A DNA stretch of 64,000 nt from Pseudaestuariivita rosea (lineage in GTDB: Bacteria > Pseudomonadota > Alphaproteobacteria > Rhodobacterales > Rhodobacteraceae), in contig NZ_JACNMP010000003.1 in assembly GCF_017592335.1 (NCBI RefSeq), positions 124,001-188,000 of the forward strand, in the 5' to 3' direction. This document shows, in pieces, positions 8,524 to 17,603 of this stretch. A program made the position numbers and the translations under genes. A model generated the notes under the pieces. That model saw only the letters and a list, made by a program, of their open reading frames with translations, was not told the origin of the DNA and made no database searches. The first letter of the stretch is position 1. Every line of letters begins with the position of its first letter.

Positions 8524-9972
8524 TTGAAACCCAAGGCAATCGCACTTATAAAAACACGCACGATGCCTCAGATGCTGTTTGCGTTGATCCTTGGCTTTGC
8601 CTTTTTGCTGGCACAAGCCATGTTCGCAAACGCTCGGGGCGCACCGGAAAGCTTTGCTGATCTGGCCGATCAGATCAGTCCGGCTGTTGTGAATATCACG
8701 ACATCTACGACGGTTGCAGGGCGCACTGGCCCGCAAGGACTGGTGCCCGAAGGATCACCGTTTGAAGAATTTTTCCGCAACCTGCCCGCCCCCGATGGCG
8801 CACCACGCCGGTCATCGGCATTGGGATCGGGCTTTGTGATTTCCGAAGACGGCTTCATCGTGACGAACAACCACGTCATCGAAGGCGCTGACGAAATCCT
8901 GGTCGAATTCTTCACAGGCGGGGAACTGCCCGCGACCGTAATTGGCACGGATCGGAATACAGACATCGCCCTGCTGAAAGTCGAAGCAGACGGACCACTG
9001 CCATTCGTTCCATTTGGTGATAGCGATGCAATGCGTGTTGGTGATTGGGTCATGGCCATGGGTAACCCGCTGGGCCAGGGCTTTTCTGTATCAGCCGGTA
9101 TCGTCTCACAACGTGGGCGGGCGCTGTCAGGCGCTTATGACGACTATATCCAGACCGACGCTGCGATCAACCGCGGCAACTCGGGCGGTCCACTGTTCAA
9201 CATGGACGGTCAGGTCATTGGCGTGAACACCGCTATCCTTTCGCCAAACGGCGGATCGATTGGCATCGGTTTTGCGATGTCGGCGAATGTGGTGACCAGC
9301 GTTGTCGAGCAACTGCAGGAATTCGGTGAAACCCGCCGCGGCTGGTTGGGTGTCCGCATTCAGGACGTGACCCCCGACGTGGCCGAGGCAATGGGTCTTG
9401 AAGAAGCCGCAGGCGCGCTTATAACAGATGTTCCCGCTGGCCCCGCCGAAGACGCCGGAATGTTGGCCGGGGATGTCATTCTTTCGTTTGACGGCGCAGA
9501 TGTGTCTGACACCCGCGAATTGGTGCGTCGCGTTGGCAATACGGCCGTTGGTAAAAGCGTTCGTGTTGTTGTGTTCCGCGAAGGACAAACGCAAACGCTA
9601 TTGGTGACGCTCGGCCGCCGCGAAACGGCCGAAGGTGCCATTCCGGCCGCCGCTGTGCCCGAGGAAGAAGTGACCGAGCAGAATATGCTGGGCCTTACCC
9701 TTTCGCCGATCACACAAGCCTTGCGCGAAGAACTGCAGTTACAGGCAGGTATTGAGGGCCTGGTTATTACCGATGTCGATGGTGCCTCGGAAGCCTATGA
9801 AAAGGGCCTGCGCGCAGGTGATGTGATCACCGAAGCAGGCCAACAGGCCGTTGCCAGCATCGCTGATCTTGAAACCCAGATAGAAGAGGCCAAAGAAGCG
9901 GGTCGTAAATCGCTTTTGCTGCTAATTCGGCGTGCGGGTGAACCGCGTTTTGTTGCGATTTCGATAGAATAG
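8524..9972 (+). CDS. Periplasmic serine protease, Do/DegP family
   Basis: A 482-residue trypsin-like protease and chaperone of the cell envelope. An N-terminal signal sequence (hydrophobic residues about 18-36, cleavage near ANA-RGA) is followed by a protease domain with the triad His117 (NNHVIEG), Asp147 (NTDIALLK) and Ser220 (RGNSGGP), and two PDZ domains (about 270-365 and 385-480). The start is a TTG at 8524: AAGGAG ends seven bases before it, while the next ATG (8563) lacks such a site. It resembles DegP, DegQ or MucD; the sequence does not separate these. Its place after hflKC-DUF2065 fits a membrane and periplasm quality-control block. Confidence 0.93.
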   Translation: MKPKAIALIKTRTMPQMLFALILGFAFLLAQAMFANARGAPESFADLADQISPAVVNITTSTTVAGRTGPQGLVPEGSPFEEFFRNLPAPDGAPRRSSALGSGFVISEDGFIVTNNHVIEGADEILVEFFTGGELPATVIGTDRNTDIALLKVEADGPLPFVPFGDSDAMRVGDWVMAMGNPLGQGFSVSAGIVSQRGRALSGAYDDYIQTDAAINRGNSGGPLFNMDGQVIGVNTAILSPNGGSIGIGFAMSANVVTSVVEQLQEFGETRRGWLGVRIQDVTPDVAEAMGLEEAAGALITDVPAGPAEDAGMLAGDVILSFDGADVSDTRELVRRVGNTAVGKSVRVVVFREGQTQTLLVTLGRRETAEGAIPAAAVPEEEVTEQNMLGLTLSPITQALREELQLQAGIEGLVITDVDGASEAYEKGLRAGDVITEAGQQAVASIADLETQIEEAKEAGRKSLLLLIRRAGEPRFVAISIE

Positions 9973-10002
9973 CGCTCTCAACCAGTCTGAACACGGACGA
10001 AG

Positions 10003-10029
10003 CCGGGTCACAAGGCCCGGTTTCTTTTT
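10003..10029 (+). terminator. Rho-independent terminator after degP
   Basis: CCGGGT and GCCCGG pair across a six-base loop (10003-10020) and are followed by a T-rich run. It lies 30 bases after the protease stop codon and before the separately started ppk2. Confidence 0.7.
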
Positions 10030-10114
10030 GTGTAAGTCCCCGTCTTTGCGACAAGTCAAAGTAATGGGTGTCATTTTCTGTTATGGTCCCGTGATGCACC
10101 CGAAGGAGACGAAA

Positions 10115-11041
10115 ATGACGATCGTGAATGCAAAAAAGGGCAACGGTACACTGCCAAAACCCGTTGAGGTCCAGCCCGCGAAGCCAACCATTGACGCAGT
10201 TCACGAAACCTTCGGCGATGGTATCTATCCCTATGATCAAAAATTGTCCCGTCGCAGCTATGAAGCTCAGAAAGCCAAGCTGCAGGCCGAGCTTTTGAAA
10301 GTTCAGCTTTGGGCACAGGAAACCGGTCAGAAATTCGTTCTTCTATTTGAAGGTCGTGATGCCGCGGGTAAGGGCGGTACGATCAAACGGTTTACCGAAC
10401 ACCTGAACCCCCGCGCTGCCCGTGTCGTGGCCTTGAACAAGCCGACAGAAGAAGAACAAGGACAGTGGTATTTTCAGCGTTATGTCAATCATTTGCCCAC
10501 CCGGGGTGAAATCGTTCTGTATGATCGGTCATGGTATAACCGTGCGGGTGTGGAACGGGTCATGGGCTTTTGCCAACCGCAGGAATATCTGGAATTCATG
10601 CGTCAGACCCCGGAATTCGAACGCATGCTGGTCAGATCGGGTATCCGGCTTTACAAATACTGGTTCTCGGTCACTCGGAACGAACAGCGCGCCCGGTTTG
10701 AAAGCCGCGAAACCGATCCACTGAAGCGGTGGAAACTTAGCCCTATTGACAAGGCCAGCCTGAACAAGTGGTCCGACTACACCGAAGCGAAAGAAGCGAT
10801 GTTCTTCTATACCGACACCGCCGACGCACCCTGGACTGTGATCAAATCCAACGACAAGAAACGGGCCCGCCTGAACTGCATGCAGCATTTCCTGAACAGT
10901 CTGGATTACCCTGACAAGGACCGCAAAATCGTGCGCGGGGCCGACCCTTTGATTGTCGGACGTGCAGATCAGGTCATTCACAAATCGGATCATATTCTGG
11001 GCAAATCTCTTCATCCTGCCGATCGCAAAAGCACGTCATAA
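10115..11041 (+). CDS. ppk2: Polyphosphate kinase 2
   Basis: A 308-residue PPK2-family kinase that transfers phosphate between polyphosphate and nucleoside diphosphates. It has the Walker A-like loop GRDAAGKGG (80-88), the lid or Walker B motif DRSWYNR (137-143), and the conserved KYWFSVTRNEQ and PLKRWKLSP segments. Length and single-domain layout fit class I PPK2; nucleotide preference cannot be read directly. The frame is open from 10028, but the ATG at 10115 has AAGGAG six bases upstream and is chosen. Strong hairpin terminators flank the gene on both sides, so it is transcribed alone. Confidence 0.94.
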   Translation: MTIVNAKKGNGTLPKPVEVQPAKPTIDAVHETFGDGIYPYDQKLSRRSYEAQKAKLQAELLKVQLWAQETGQKFVLLFEGRDAAGKGGTIKRFTEHLNPRAARVVALNKPTEEEQGQWYFQRYVNHLPTRGEIVLYDRSWYNRAGVERVMGFCQPQEYLEFMRQTPEFERMLVRSGIRLYKYWFSVTRNEQRARFESRETDPLKRWKLSPIDKASLNKWSDYTEAKEAMFFYTDTADAPWTVIKSNDKKRARLNCMQHFLNSLDYPDKDRKIVRGADPLIVGRADQVIHKSDHILGKSLHPADRKSTS

Positions 11042-11055
11042 AATCTGCGTCAGAC

Positions 11056-11090
11056 CGCCAGCGTCTTGAAAAATGCGCTGGCGTGTTTTC
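11056..11090 (+). terminator. Rho-independent terminator after ppk2
   Basis: A perfect 8-bp stem, CGCCAGCG with CGCTGGCG, a 12-base loop and a following TGTTTT, starting 15 bases after the ppk2 stop codon. Confidence 0.78.
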
Positions 11091-11104
11091 CCAAGCTTGG
11101 CTAG

Positions 11105-11460
<356 letters not shown>

Positions 11461-11461
<1 letters not shown>

Positions 11462-12174
11462 TGTGGCGATACCTGGGTCTGCTGGTTTTATGCGCGGGCT
11501 GCGCTGTGGCCGACGTGAAAGAGGCACGGTTCACGGATCCGACAACCCGGTATGGCCACGCCATTCTGGGTGACGATATCGAATATGGTACGCTTGAGAT
11601 TGATGTGGCTCAGACCGGTACAGACGCCGTGTTGCGCCATGAAACGCGCGTTCATAAGCTGCCCTTGGATCATGTCTTCGAAGATATCACACCGCGGCTT
11701 TGGGATGTCACTGGTGACGGTAAGCCAGAAGTTGTCGTCATAGAAACGGATGTCCGTCTGGGTGCACAACTTGCCATATATGACGATCGTCGCAAAATCG
11801 CCGAAACGCCCCATATCGGTCGAACAAATCGCTGGCTTGCGCCGATTGGGGCGGCTGATCTGGATGGTGACGGATATATCGAAATTGCATATATCGACCG
11901 CCCCCATCTGGCAAAAACACTGCGGGTTTGGCGGTTTAAAGATCGCGAACTTGAACCTGTTGCTGATCTGGCAGGACTGACAAACCATCGCATCGGCGAA
12001 CGCGACATCGCAGGCGGCATCCGAGATTGTGGTCAGGGGCCTGAGATGATCACGGCTTCAGCAGACTGGACCGCAGTTGTAGCGACCCGATTTACAAACG
12101 GGAAACTTGTCAGCAGCCCTATTGCACCGCACCAGAACCGTGCCGATTTTGCCAAAGCGCTAAGGTGTGAATAG
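11461..12174 (+). CDS. Secreted protein with FG-GAP/VCBS-like repeats
   Basis: A 237-residue exported protein of unknown function. The first 17 residues form a signal sequence; cleavage after AVA is likely, although the cysteines in LCAGC could also make it a lipoprotein with an imperfect lipobox. Two calcium-binding-like turns, DVTGDG (82-87) and DLDGDG (133-138), sit in repeated beta segments typical of FG-GAP or VCBS folds. It may form a partial propeller. It overlaps the ferredoxin gene by one base, but a shared function is not obvious. Confidence 0.7.
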
Positions 12175-12317
12175 AAATCTCAAGTCTAAGCTCGCCCTTT
12201 ATTACAGCCAGATCACGGAATGGCGGGCAGAATAACACCTCTGTGTAAAATATGGTTCGAAGATGACCGGCGTCCCATCTGACGATAAACAGAATGCCAG
12301 CAGCTTCGGAGAGACCA

Positions 12318-12776
12318 ATGCCCATCACCCGCCGCACCATGTTGCTTTTTGCAGCAACGACACCCGTCTTGACCACCTTCGCGACCGTCGCCCGCGCCGC
12401 AACACCAACCATCTATGCCGAGGATGGCGTGGCCGTTGATGGCACCGACGTCGTGGCCTACTTCACCGAAGGCCAGCCCGTTGCGGGCAATCCTGACCTG
12501 ACCCACGATTGGATGGGTGCAACCTGGCGTTTTTCGACCGAAGAAAACCGCGCGGCCTTTATCGAAAACCCTGAAAGCTTTGCCCCGCAATATGGCGGAT
12601 ACTGCGCTTATGCGGTCAGTGAAGGCTATACGGCGTCGACCGTACCCGAGGCCTGGCGCATTGTTGATGACAAGCTGTATCTGAACTTTTCACGCCGCGT
12701 GCAACGCCGGTGGGAACGTGACATCCCCGGCCGCATCGCAAGCGCTGATGCAAACTGGCCCGCGGTGCTGAACTAG
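12318..12776 (+). CDS. YHS domain-containing secreted protein
   Basis: A 152-residue protein with an N-terminal export signal that begins with a twin-arginine-like TRRTML stretch and ends near ARA. It is followed by a YHS domain: DGVAVDGTDVVAYF, then DWMGATWRFST and PQYGGYCAYAVSEG. YHS domains are small putative metal-binding modules; no enzymatic role is implied. The start at 12318 is chosen because GGAGAG precedes it; an in-frame ATG at 12294 lacks one. The last four bases overlap the convergent pheT stop. Confidence 0.82.
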   Translation: MPITRRTMLLFAATTPVLTTFATVARAATPTIYAEDGVAVDGTDVVAYFTEGQPVAGNPDLTHDWMGATWRFSTEENRAAFIENPESFAPQYGGYCAYAVSEGYTASTVPEAWRIVDDKLYLNFSRRVQRRWERDIPGRIASADANWPAVLN

Positions 12777-15169
12777 CCGCGCAGCGTACCGCCGGTTGCC
12801 TTGGTCACCTTTTCGACGATCTTGGCGCTGACAGCTTCGATATCTTCGTCCTTCAACGTCTTATCGCGCGGCTGCAGACGAACGGTAATGGCAAGGGATT
12901 TCTTGCCTTCGCCCAAAGCACCGCCAATGAATTCGTCAAAGACGCGCACATCGTCGATCAGGCCTTTGTCGGCCCCCGCTGCCGCATTGACAAGCGTCAG
13001 TGCCTCAACATCGGCATTAACGACAAAGGCAAAGTCGCGCTCAACCGCCTGCAGGTCTGTTATCTCAAGCGCGGGACGGGTGGCCGACTTTGATCGCGGT
13101 AAGGGCACCTCGCCCGGCCAGATCGTAAACGCCATCGCGGGACCTTTGACATCCATTGCGGAAAGAACCTTGGGGTGCAGCTCGCCAAAAATGCCCAACA
13201 CCTTCTTTGGCCCCAGACAAATCATGCCGTGCCGCCCCGGATGCCACCATTCCTGCGCCCCGCGCAAAATCTGCACTTTGGCGGGCGCACCAATTGCACT
13301 TAGAACCGCCTCGGCGTCGGCCTTGACATCATAAACATCAACGGCGCGCGCACTGCCGTGCACGTCTTTGGGGCCGGTGCTGCCAATCAGCAGACCTGAA
13401 ACCAGCAGATGCTGTTCATCCGGCTCGCCCCCGTGGAAGGCCGGGCCGACCTCAAACAGAGCCAGATCCATGAAACCACGCGCCTGGTTGCGCGCCGCGG
13501 CCTGCAGTAAGCCCGGCAGCAGTGCGGGGCGCATATGACTCATTTCAGAGCTGATTGGGTTCGCCAGCATCGTTGCATCATCGCCACCACTGAACAGCTC
13601 GGCCGAGGCTTTGTCGATAAAGCTATAGGTGACGCATTCGTTATATCCCAAAGCCGCACAGGTCCGCCGCGCCGCCTGTTCGCGCCGCTGCATGGGCGTC
13701 AGTACGGGTTTCGGCACGCCCACCTGTGCGCGGGGCAGTGGCCGCCCCCGCAGCTTGGTCAGGGATGCAATCCGCGCGACCTCTTCGACCAAGTCCGCTT
13801 CGCCCATCACATCGGGTCGCCAGGTGGGCACATGGGCCATATCACCGTCAAGCCGGAACCCAAGCCGTTCAAGTGTGGCGCGCTGGTCTTCAGCGGGAAT
13901 ATCCATACCCACCAGCGACTGCACACGATCCGTATCCAGCTTATATGCGCGTGACACATCCGGGATTTCACCCGCGATAACCACGTCCGAGGCTTCGCCC
14001 CCACATAGATCAAGGATCATCCGTGTGGCATGTTCCAGCCCGTGGGGCGTCCAGGCCGGATCGATACCGCGCTCAAACCGGTAGCGCGCATCACTGTTGA
14101 TCTTCAGCGCACGACCCGTCAGCGCCGTCCGCACCGGATCAAAGTAGGCGGCTTCAAGAAAGACATTTACGGTTTCTTCAGTGCAACCTGTGGGCAAACC
14201 ACCCATGACACCTGCGATACTTTCAATACCGCTATCGTCTGAGATCAGCGTCATGTCGGGCTGGAATGTATACTCTTTCTCATCCAGACCAACCAGCGTT
14301 TCGCCCCCTTTTGCACGGTGCACACGCAGGTTACCCTGCACCTTGTCAGCATCAAAAACATGCAAAGGGCGATTGCGATCATAGGTAAAGAAATTCGTAA
14401 TATCGACCAGCGCACTGATGGGGCGCAAACCGATGGCACGCAGAATATCCTGCAGCCACTGCGGGCTGGGGCCATTTTTCACACCGCGGATGACACGGCC
14501 ATAAAATACTGGGCAAGCATCGCGGGTGTCATCATCAATCGTCACCGCGATCGGGCAAGGGAATTGACCCTGAACCGGATCAAGATCACGCGGCTTCATA
14601 GTCCCCAATCCACGCGCGGCCAGGTCTAGTGCGATCCCCCGCACCCCAAGCGCATCGGGGCGGTTGGGCGTAATCGCAATCTCGATCACCGGGTCAACCT
14701 TGGCCGGTTCATTCGCGGCCAGCCAATCGGCAAAGCTTTCGCCAACTTCTCCACTGGGCAGTTCGATGATGCCGTCGTGTTCATCCGACAGCTCCATCTC
14801 ACGCTCACTGGCCATCATACCAAAGCTTTCAATGCCGCGGATCTTGCCAACACCAATGGTCGTATCAATGCCTGGCACATAGACACCGGGCTTGGCCACA
14901 ACCACCGTGATCCCCTGCCGTGCGTTCGGCGCACCGCAGATGATCTGCTTGACGCCCTCATCCGTTTCCACCTGACACACCCGCAGCCGATCCGCATCGG
15001 GGTGCTTTTCGGCCTGCAACACCTTACCGATGGTGAAATCCTTCAGCTTTTCAGCGGGGTTCGAAACCTCTTCAACCTCAAGACCAAGGTCGGTCAGCGC
15101 ATAAAGGATGTCGTCAAGCGAGGCTGAGGTTTCAAGATGATCCTTCAGCCAGGAAAGGGTGAATTTCAT
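12773..15169 (-). CDS. pheT: Phenylalanine--tRNA ligase beta subunit
   Basis: A 798-residue beta subunit of the heterotetrameric class II synthetase that charges tRNA-Phe. Domains in order: an N-terminal tRNA-binding OB fold (about 39-150), the B3/B4 editing domain (about 210-365), B5 (about 405-475), the catalytic-like core and the C-terminal FDX-ACB domain (about 705-798). Length is normal. It is not adjacent to pheS: six small genes on the same strand, including a toxin-antitoxin pair, lie between them, and 77 bases separate pheT from the toxin stop. pheT may therefore depend on read-through from pheS or on a separate promoter. The stop region overlaps the convergent YHS gene. Confidence 0.97.
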   Translation of the reverse strand: MKFTLSWLKDHLETSASLDDILYALTDLGLEVEEVSNPAEKLKDFTIGKVLQAEKHPDADRLRVCQVETDEGVKQIICGAPNARQGITVVVAKPGVYVPGIDTTIGVGKIRGIESFGMMASEREMELSDEHDGIIELPSGEVGESFADWLAANEPAKVDPVIEIAITPNRPDALGVRGIALDLAARGLGTMKPRDLDPVQGQFPCPIAVTIDDDTRDACPVFYGRVIRGVKNGPSPQWLQDILRAIGLRPISALVDITNFFTYDRNRPLHVFDADKVQGNLRVHRAKGGETLVGLDEKEYTFQPDMTLISDDSGIESIAGVMGGLPTGCTEETVNVFLEAAYFDPVRTALTGRALKINSDARYRFERGIDPAWTPHGLEHATRMILDLCGGEASDVVIAGEIPDVSRAYKLDTDRVQSLVGMDIPAEDQRATLERLGFRLDGDMAHVPTWRPDVMGEADLVEEVARIASLTKLRGRPLPRAQVGVPKPVLTPMQRREQAARRTCAALGYNECVTYSFIDKASAELFSGGDDATMLANPISSEMSHMRPALLPGLLQAAARNQARGFMDLALFEVGPAFHGGEPDEQHLLVSGLLIGSTGPKDVHGSARAVDVYDVKADAEAVLSAIGAPAKVQILRGAQEWWHPGRHGMICLGPKKVLGIFGELHPKVLSAMDVKGPAMAFTIWPGEVPLPRSKSATRPALEITDLQAVERDFAFVVNADVEALTLVNAAAGADKGLIDDVRVFDEFIGGALGEGKKSLAITVRLQPRDKTLKDEDIEAVSAKIVEKVTKATGGTLRG

Positions 15170-15246
15170 GTCCGTCTGCCCTTGGGTCCGGTGGTTCGCC
15201 GGTGGTGTTACATCAAGCGGCCGGGATGGGGAAGCCCCGATGCGGA

Positions 15247-15633
15247 TCAGATCGGGTGCATCCCGTTCTTTAACCAGGCGGCAAACTCGGCCTCGGTCTT
15301 CTGACCGGATGCCAGATCCTCCATCATACGAACACCGGTGACAGGGTCGGGGCGAAACGCATAGCCGTTCAACCGCAGAAAGGTCACCGCGGTCACAAAC
15401 GCAGTCCTCTTATTGCCATCAACAAAGGCATGCGCTTTGGCAATGCCAAACGCATAGGCCGCTGCAATATCCGCCAGTCCTGCATCCGAATATGCGGCCA
15501 GGTTCATGGCGCGACTGGCCCCCATCTCAATCAATGCCTTATCCCGCAAGCCAGAGGCCCCACCATGTCGGGCGATTTGTCTGTCGTGGATAACGATGAT
15601 TGCGGCCAGCGGAACCCAGACAGGCGCGCTCAA
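15247..15633 (-). CDS. doc: Doc-type Fic-fold toxin
   Basis: A 128-residue death-on-curing protein. The core motif HAFVDGNKR (68-76) matches the Doc version of the Fic motif HxFx(D/E)xNKR. The characterised Doc phosphorylates EF-Tu and stops translation, whereas most Fic enzymes transfer AMP. All core motif residues are present, so an active toxin is expected. The start codon overlaps the antitoxin stop by four bases. It sits directly upstream of pheT in the same direction. Confidence 0.9.
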   Translation of the reverse strand: MSAPVWVPLAAIIVIHDRQIARHGGASGLRDKALIEMGASRAMNLAAYSDAGLADIAAAYAFGIAKAHAFVDGNKRTAFVTAVTFLRLNGYAFRPDPVTGVRMMEDLASGQKTEAEFAAWLKNGMHPI

Positions 15634-15854
15634 GCCAGCGCCTGAAGCAGATCGCGGTTCTCATCCATCACGACCTCAGCCGCGGCCAGGGCTTCAGCCA
15701 CTGACGGATCATGCGCCATGATTTTCAGACTGCCGTCATCGCCGCGCACAACGAACAGGGTGTCGCCCTCTTTCGCGTCCAGCATTGCCAGCATTTCGGT
15801 TGACAGGGTCATCACGGCCGAGTTTCCGACTTTTCTGATTTTTATTTCGATCAT
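15630..15854 (-). CDS. AbrB/MazE-type antitoxin of the Doc pair
   Basis: A 74-residue protein starting MIEIKIRKVGNSAVMTL, the swapped-hairpin DNA-binding fold of AbrB, SpoVT and MazE antitoxins. A C-terminal acidic helix (about 48-74) probably neutralises the toxin. The frame is open further upstream to 15971, but the ATG at 15854 begins the domain, and a palindromic operator lies just upstream of it. Doc is classically paired with Phd; pairing with an AbrB-type antidote is a known but distinct arrangement. Confidence 0.87.
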   Translation of the reverse strand: MIEIKIRKVGNSAVMTLSTEMLAMLDAKEGDTLFVVRGDDGSLKIMAHDPSVAEALAAAEVVMDENRDLLQALA

Positions 15855-15867
15855 ACTGCAACCTTTC

Positions 15868-15889
15868 CGTATATGTGGATGTATATACG
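15868..15889 (-). promoter_or_regulatory. Palindromic operator of the toxin-antitoxin pair
   Basis: CGTATAT and ATATACG arms are separated by eight bases, starting 14 bases upstream of the antitoxin ATG. This is a normal place for the autoregulatory operator of an AbrB-type antitoxin, and the AT-rich surroundings suit a promoter. Confidence 0.55.
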
Positions 15890-15971
15890 ATGGATTAAAG
15901 TAAATTGCAATTAGCAGGCCATTCATCATCACATCAACATGGTGAAAACAGGGTTGAGGTCTGGAAAGCAA

Positions 15972-16286
15972 TTACGACTTAGAGCCTTTTTCGATCATCT
16001 TTGCCGTCTTTATCGCCTTTTCATGATTTAGTTTAATCTGATTACGAGCATCTAGTTTCTCAGAAACGGCCCTCATTATGGCGAAATAAGCAGCAGCCAA
16101 AAGAGATGAAAAAATAATAGTGTAAACTATGGCTAAAAACGCTGAAATGTTCATGAAAAAGATAAATAAAATAATGAAACCGATAAACAGAAGTACAAAA
16201 AACGTAGCCATGAGCGCCAAATTCGCCTTCGCTTTTTCATAAACCCAATTGTAGATAAATGCGACTAATGCGGAAAATTCATACAT
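15972..16286 (-). CDS. Small AT-rich membrane protein of unknown function
   Basis: A 104-residue protein with two strongly hydrophobic segments (about 24-45 and 48-70) and a basic, lysine-rich C-terminal tail. No family is recognised. Its codon use is markedly richer in A and T than that of the flanking pheS and pheT, which suggests recent acquisition. It is on the same strand as its neighbours, 27 bases after the preceding gene and about 117 bases before the antitoxin. Confidence 0.6.
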   Translation of the reverse strand: MYEFSALVAFIYNWVYEKAKANLALMATFFVLLFIGFIILFIFFMNISAFLAIVYTIIFSSLLAAAYFAIMRAVSEKLDARNQIKLNHEKAIKTAKMIEKGSKS

Positions 16287-16313
16287 GGCAGGCTTATAAC
16301 AAACATCACGTTT

Positions 16314-16685
16314 TCATGGCTTTTCAGAAGGAATATCCAAAATACTCTTGATAAGCGACCCTTTTGTCGAAAAATCAGCATACAGAACTGCAGCAATCAG
16401 ACAGAGCAGAGCGATCGCTAGCCATCTCAATCGGAATAGCTGATAAAGTACCTTTGATGTTGGTGTCGCTTCCAGACTATCAACTTTGCGAACCTGCCAA
16501 TTACCACCCGTTTCAATTGTTTCATAGGTCGCTTGTGATACCGAAACGGCTGTCATAGACCCCAAAAGCACTGCAAAGCCAAACAACCACAATGCAGGCG
16601 ACGCATCTGTGTTCCATGCATATATTTCGGCCAACAACGCGATGATCAAAAGTCGCGATAAGAACCATAGGATGGGTTTTGCCAT
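16314..16685 (-). CDS. Small membrane protein of unknown function
   Basis: A 123-residue protein with hydrophobic segments at about 5-22, 31-50 and 88-106, and a polar central loop (50-85). No family is recognised. It starts seven bases after the stop of the upstream membrane protein gene, so the two are probably translated from one message. It belongs to the cargo between pheS and pheT. Confidence 0.6.
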   Translation of the reverse strand: MAKPILWFLSRLLIIALLAEIYAWNTDASPALWLFGFAVLLGSMTAVSVSQATYETIETGGNWQVRKVDSLEATPTSKVLYQLFRLRWLAIALLCLIAAVLYADFSTKGSLIKSILDIPSEKP

Positions 16686-16692
16686 GCGGGTT

Positions 16693-17235
16693 TTACTCCG
16701 CCCCGGATATCATCGCATCAACACCCACCAGCATCGACATGGTGAAGAACAGGACCGACGTCAGGACGGTCTGCATCACGACGCGGTTGAAATAATGAAC
16801 CTGTTTGATCGCCTCGATCTGCAGGGCGTGGTCGTGGGTGACGGCCTCCATTTCAAACACGTGCCGCAATTGGGGCGCGGGTTCGTAGATCAGGCAGCGC
16901 AGCAGGTAGAGGATCGAGATCGAGATCGTCGTGACCTGCGCGAACATCAGCAACAGTGCGATCCAAGTTTGCGATAGCGAAAAGATAAAGGCCGATGCCG
17001 CCAGGATAATCGCCAGCACGGCAAGAAGCGCCGAGGATTTGGCGTCAATCTCAGCCATTATCGTCCGCGCTTCGCCCACGTCCATATCCCCGATACCGAC
17101 CGAGGCTTCGGCATTGATACACACCGGTCCAACCGTCAACTGCTGCGCCGAGGGGAGCAGCGTGCGGTCCATAAGACGGACCATGGCGGGGAGGGAGAAT
17201 TTGGTGAGCATCTGGATAGCTTGGATTGAATTCAC
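16693..17235 (-). CDS. Membrane protein, weakly resembling Pycsar TM effectors
   Basis: A 180-residue protein with a soluble N-terminus, a membrane pair (about 67-87 and 91-112), a soluble middle (113-150) and a final segment (152-174). The lead-in EIDAKSSALLAVLAIILAA recalls the helix-to-membrane junction of PycTM/DUF5706 effectors, in which a D-x-K-x3-LL pattern enters the first membrane helix. The likeness is weak and by eye only, and no cyclase gene is adjacent. The GTG start overlaps the stop of the DUF2513-like gene by four bases (GTGA) and has no ribosome binding site of its own, so translation should be coupled. Its base composition is closer to the host than that of its neighbours. 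Confidence 0.6.
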   Translation of the reverse strand: MNSIQAIQMLTKFSLPAMVRLMDRTLLPSAQQLTVGPVCINAEASVGIGDMDVGEARTIMAEIDAKSSALLAVLAIILAASAFIFSLSQTWIALLLMFAQVTTISISILYLLRCLIYEPAPQLRHVFEMEAVTHDHALQIEAIKQVHYFNRVVMQTVLTSVLFFTMSMLVGVDAMISGAE

Positions 17236-17603
17236 AGTTTCAGTCCGGTTTTATCTTCGATCTTCTTTTCTAAGAAACCTACTGCTATTTTTTTGACAAT
17301 CTCTAATGTGGCGTTTCCACCTGTTTCAGCAACAGCTTTTTTAGTTTTGCTCCAAACACCTTCGTCGCGCATAGAATCCAAATAATTATGACCGGCAGCG
17401 GTCAAACGAAAGAGACCAAGATTTGCATCCTTGCCTTCGATAAGCCTCTCATCTCGCATAAGTAGAAGCTGATATCCATCTTCTGGCGAAATTTGTGACA
17501 TCAAATCAATATACCCTGAATTGAAATCATCGTCTGGATCCAGTTCTGTTTCTTCCGCCATCAACAAAAGTTCACGGATCCTATCTAAATTACGCTTAGG
17601 CAT
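17232..17603 (-). CDS. DUF2513-like protein coupled to pheS
   Basis: A 123-residue soluble protein. The segment LFRLTAAGHNYLDSMRDEG followed by VWSKTKKAV (about 64-92) matches the hallmark of DUF2513 (GHEFLDAIRDDTVW and similar), and the first 60 residues have the spacing of a winged-helix fold. DUF2513 proteins have no established function and are common in mobile and phage-related contexts. The longer frame to 17765 overlaps pheS and is rejected. The ATG at 17603 overlaps the pheS stop by one base (TAATG), so it is translationally coupled to an essential gene. Codon use is AT-richer than pheS. Confidence 0.72.
   Translation of the reverse strand: MPKRNLDRIRELLLMAEETELDPDDDFNSGYIDLMSQISPEDGYQLLLMRDERLIEGKDANLGLFRLTAAGHNYLDSMRDEGVWSKTKKAVAETGGNATLEIVKKIAVGFLEKKIEDKTGLKL

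Noticed and set aside
16693-17603. A complete Pycsar system
   Set aside because: No nucleotide cyclase gene is adjacent or anywhere in the window. Only a weak effector-like resemblance is seen.
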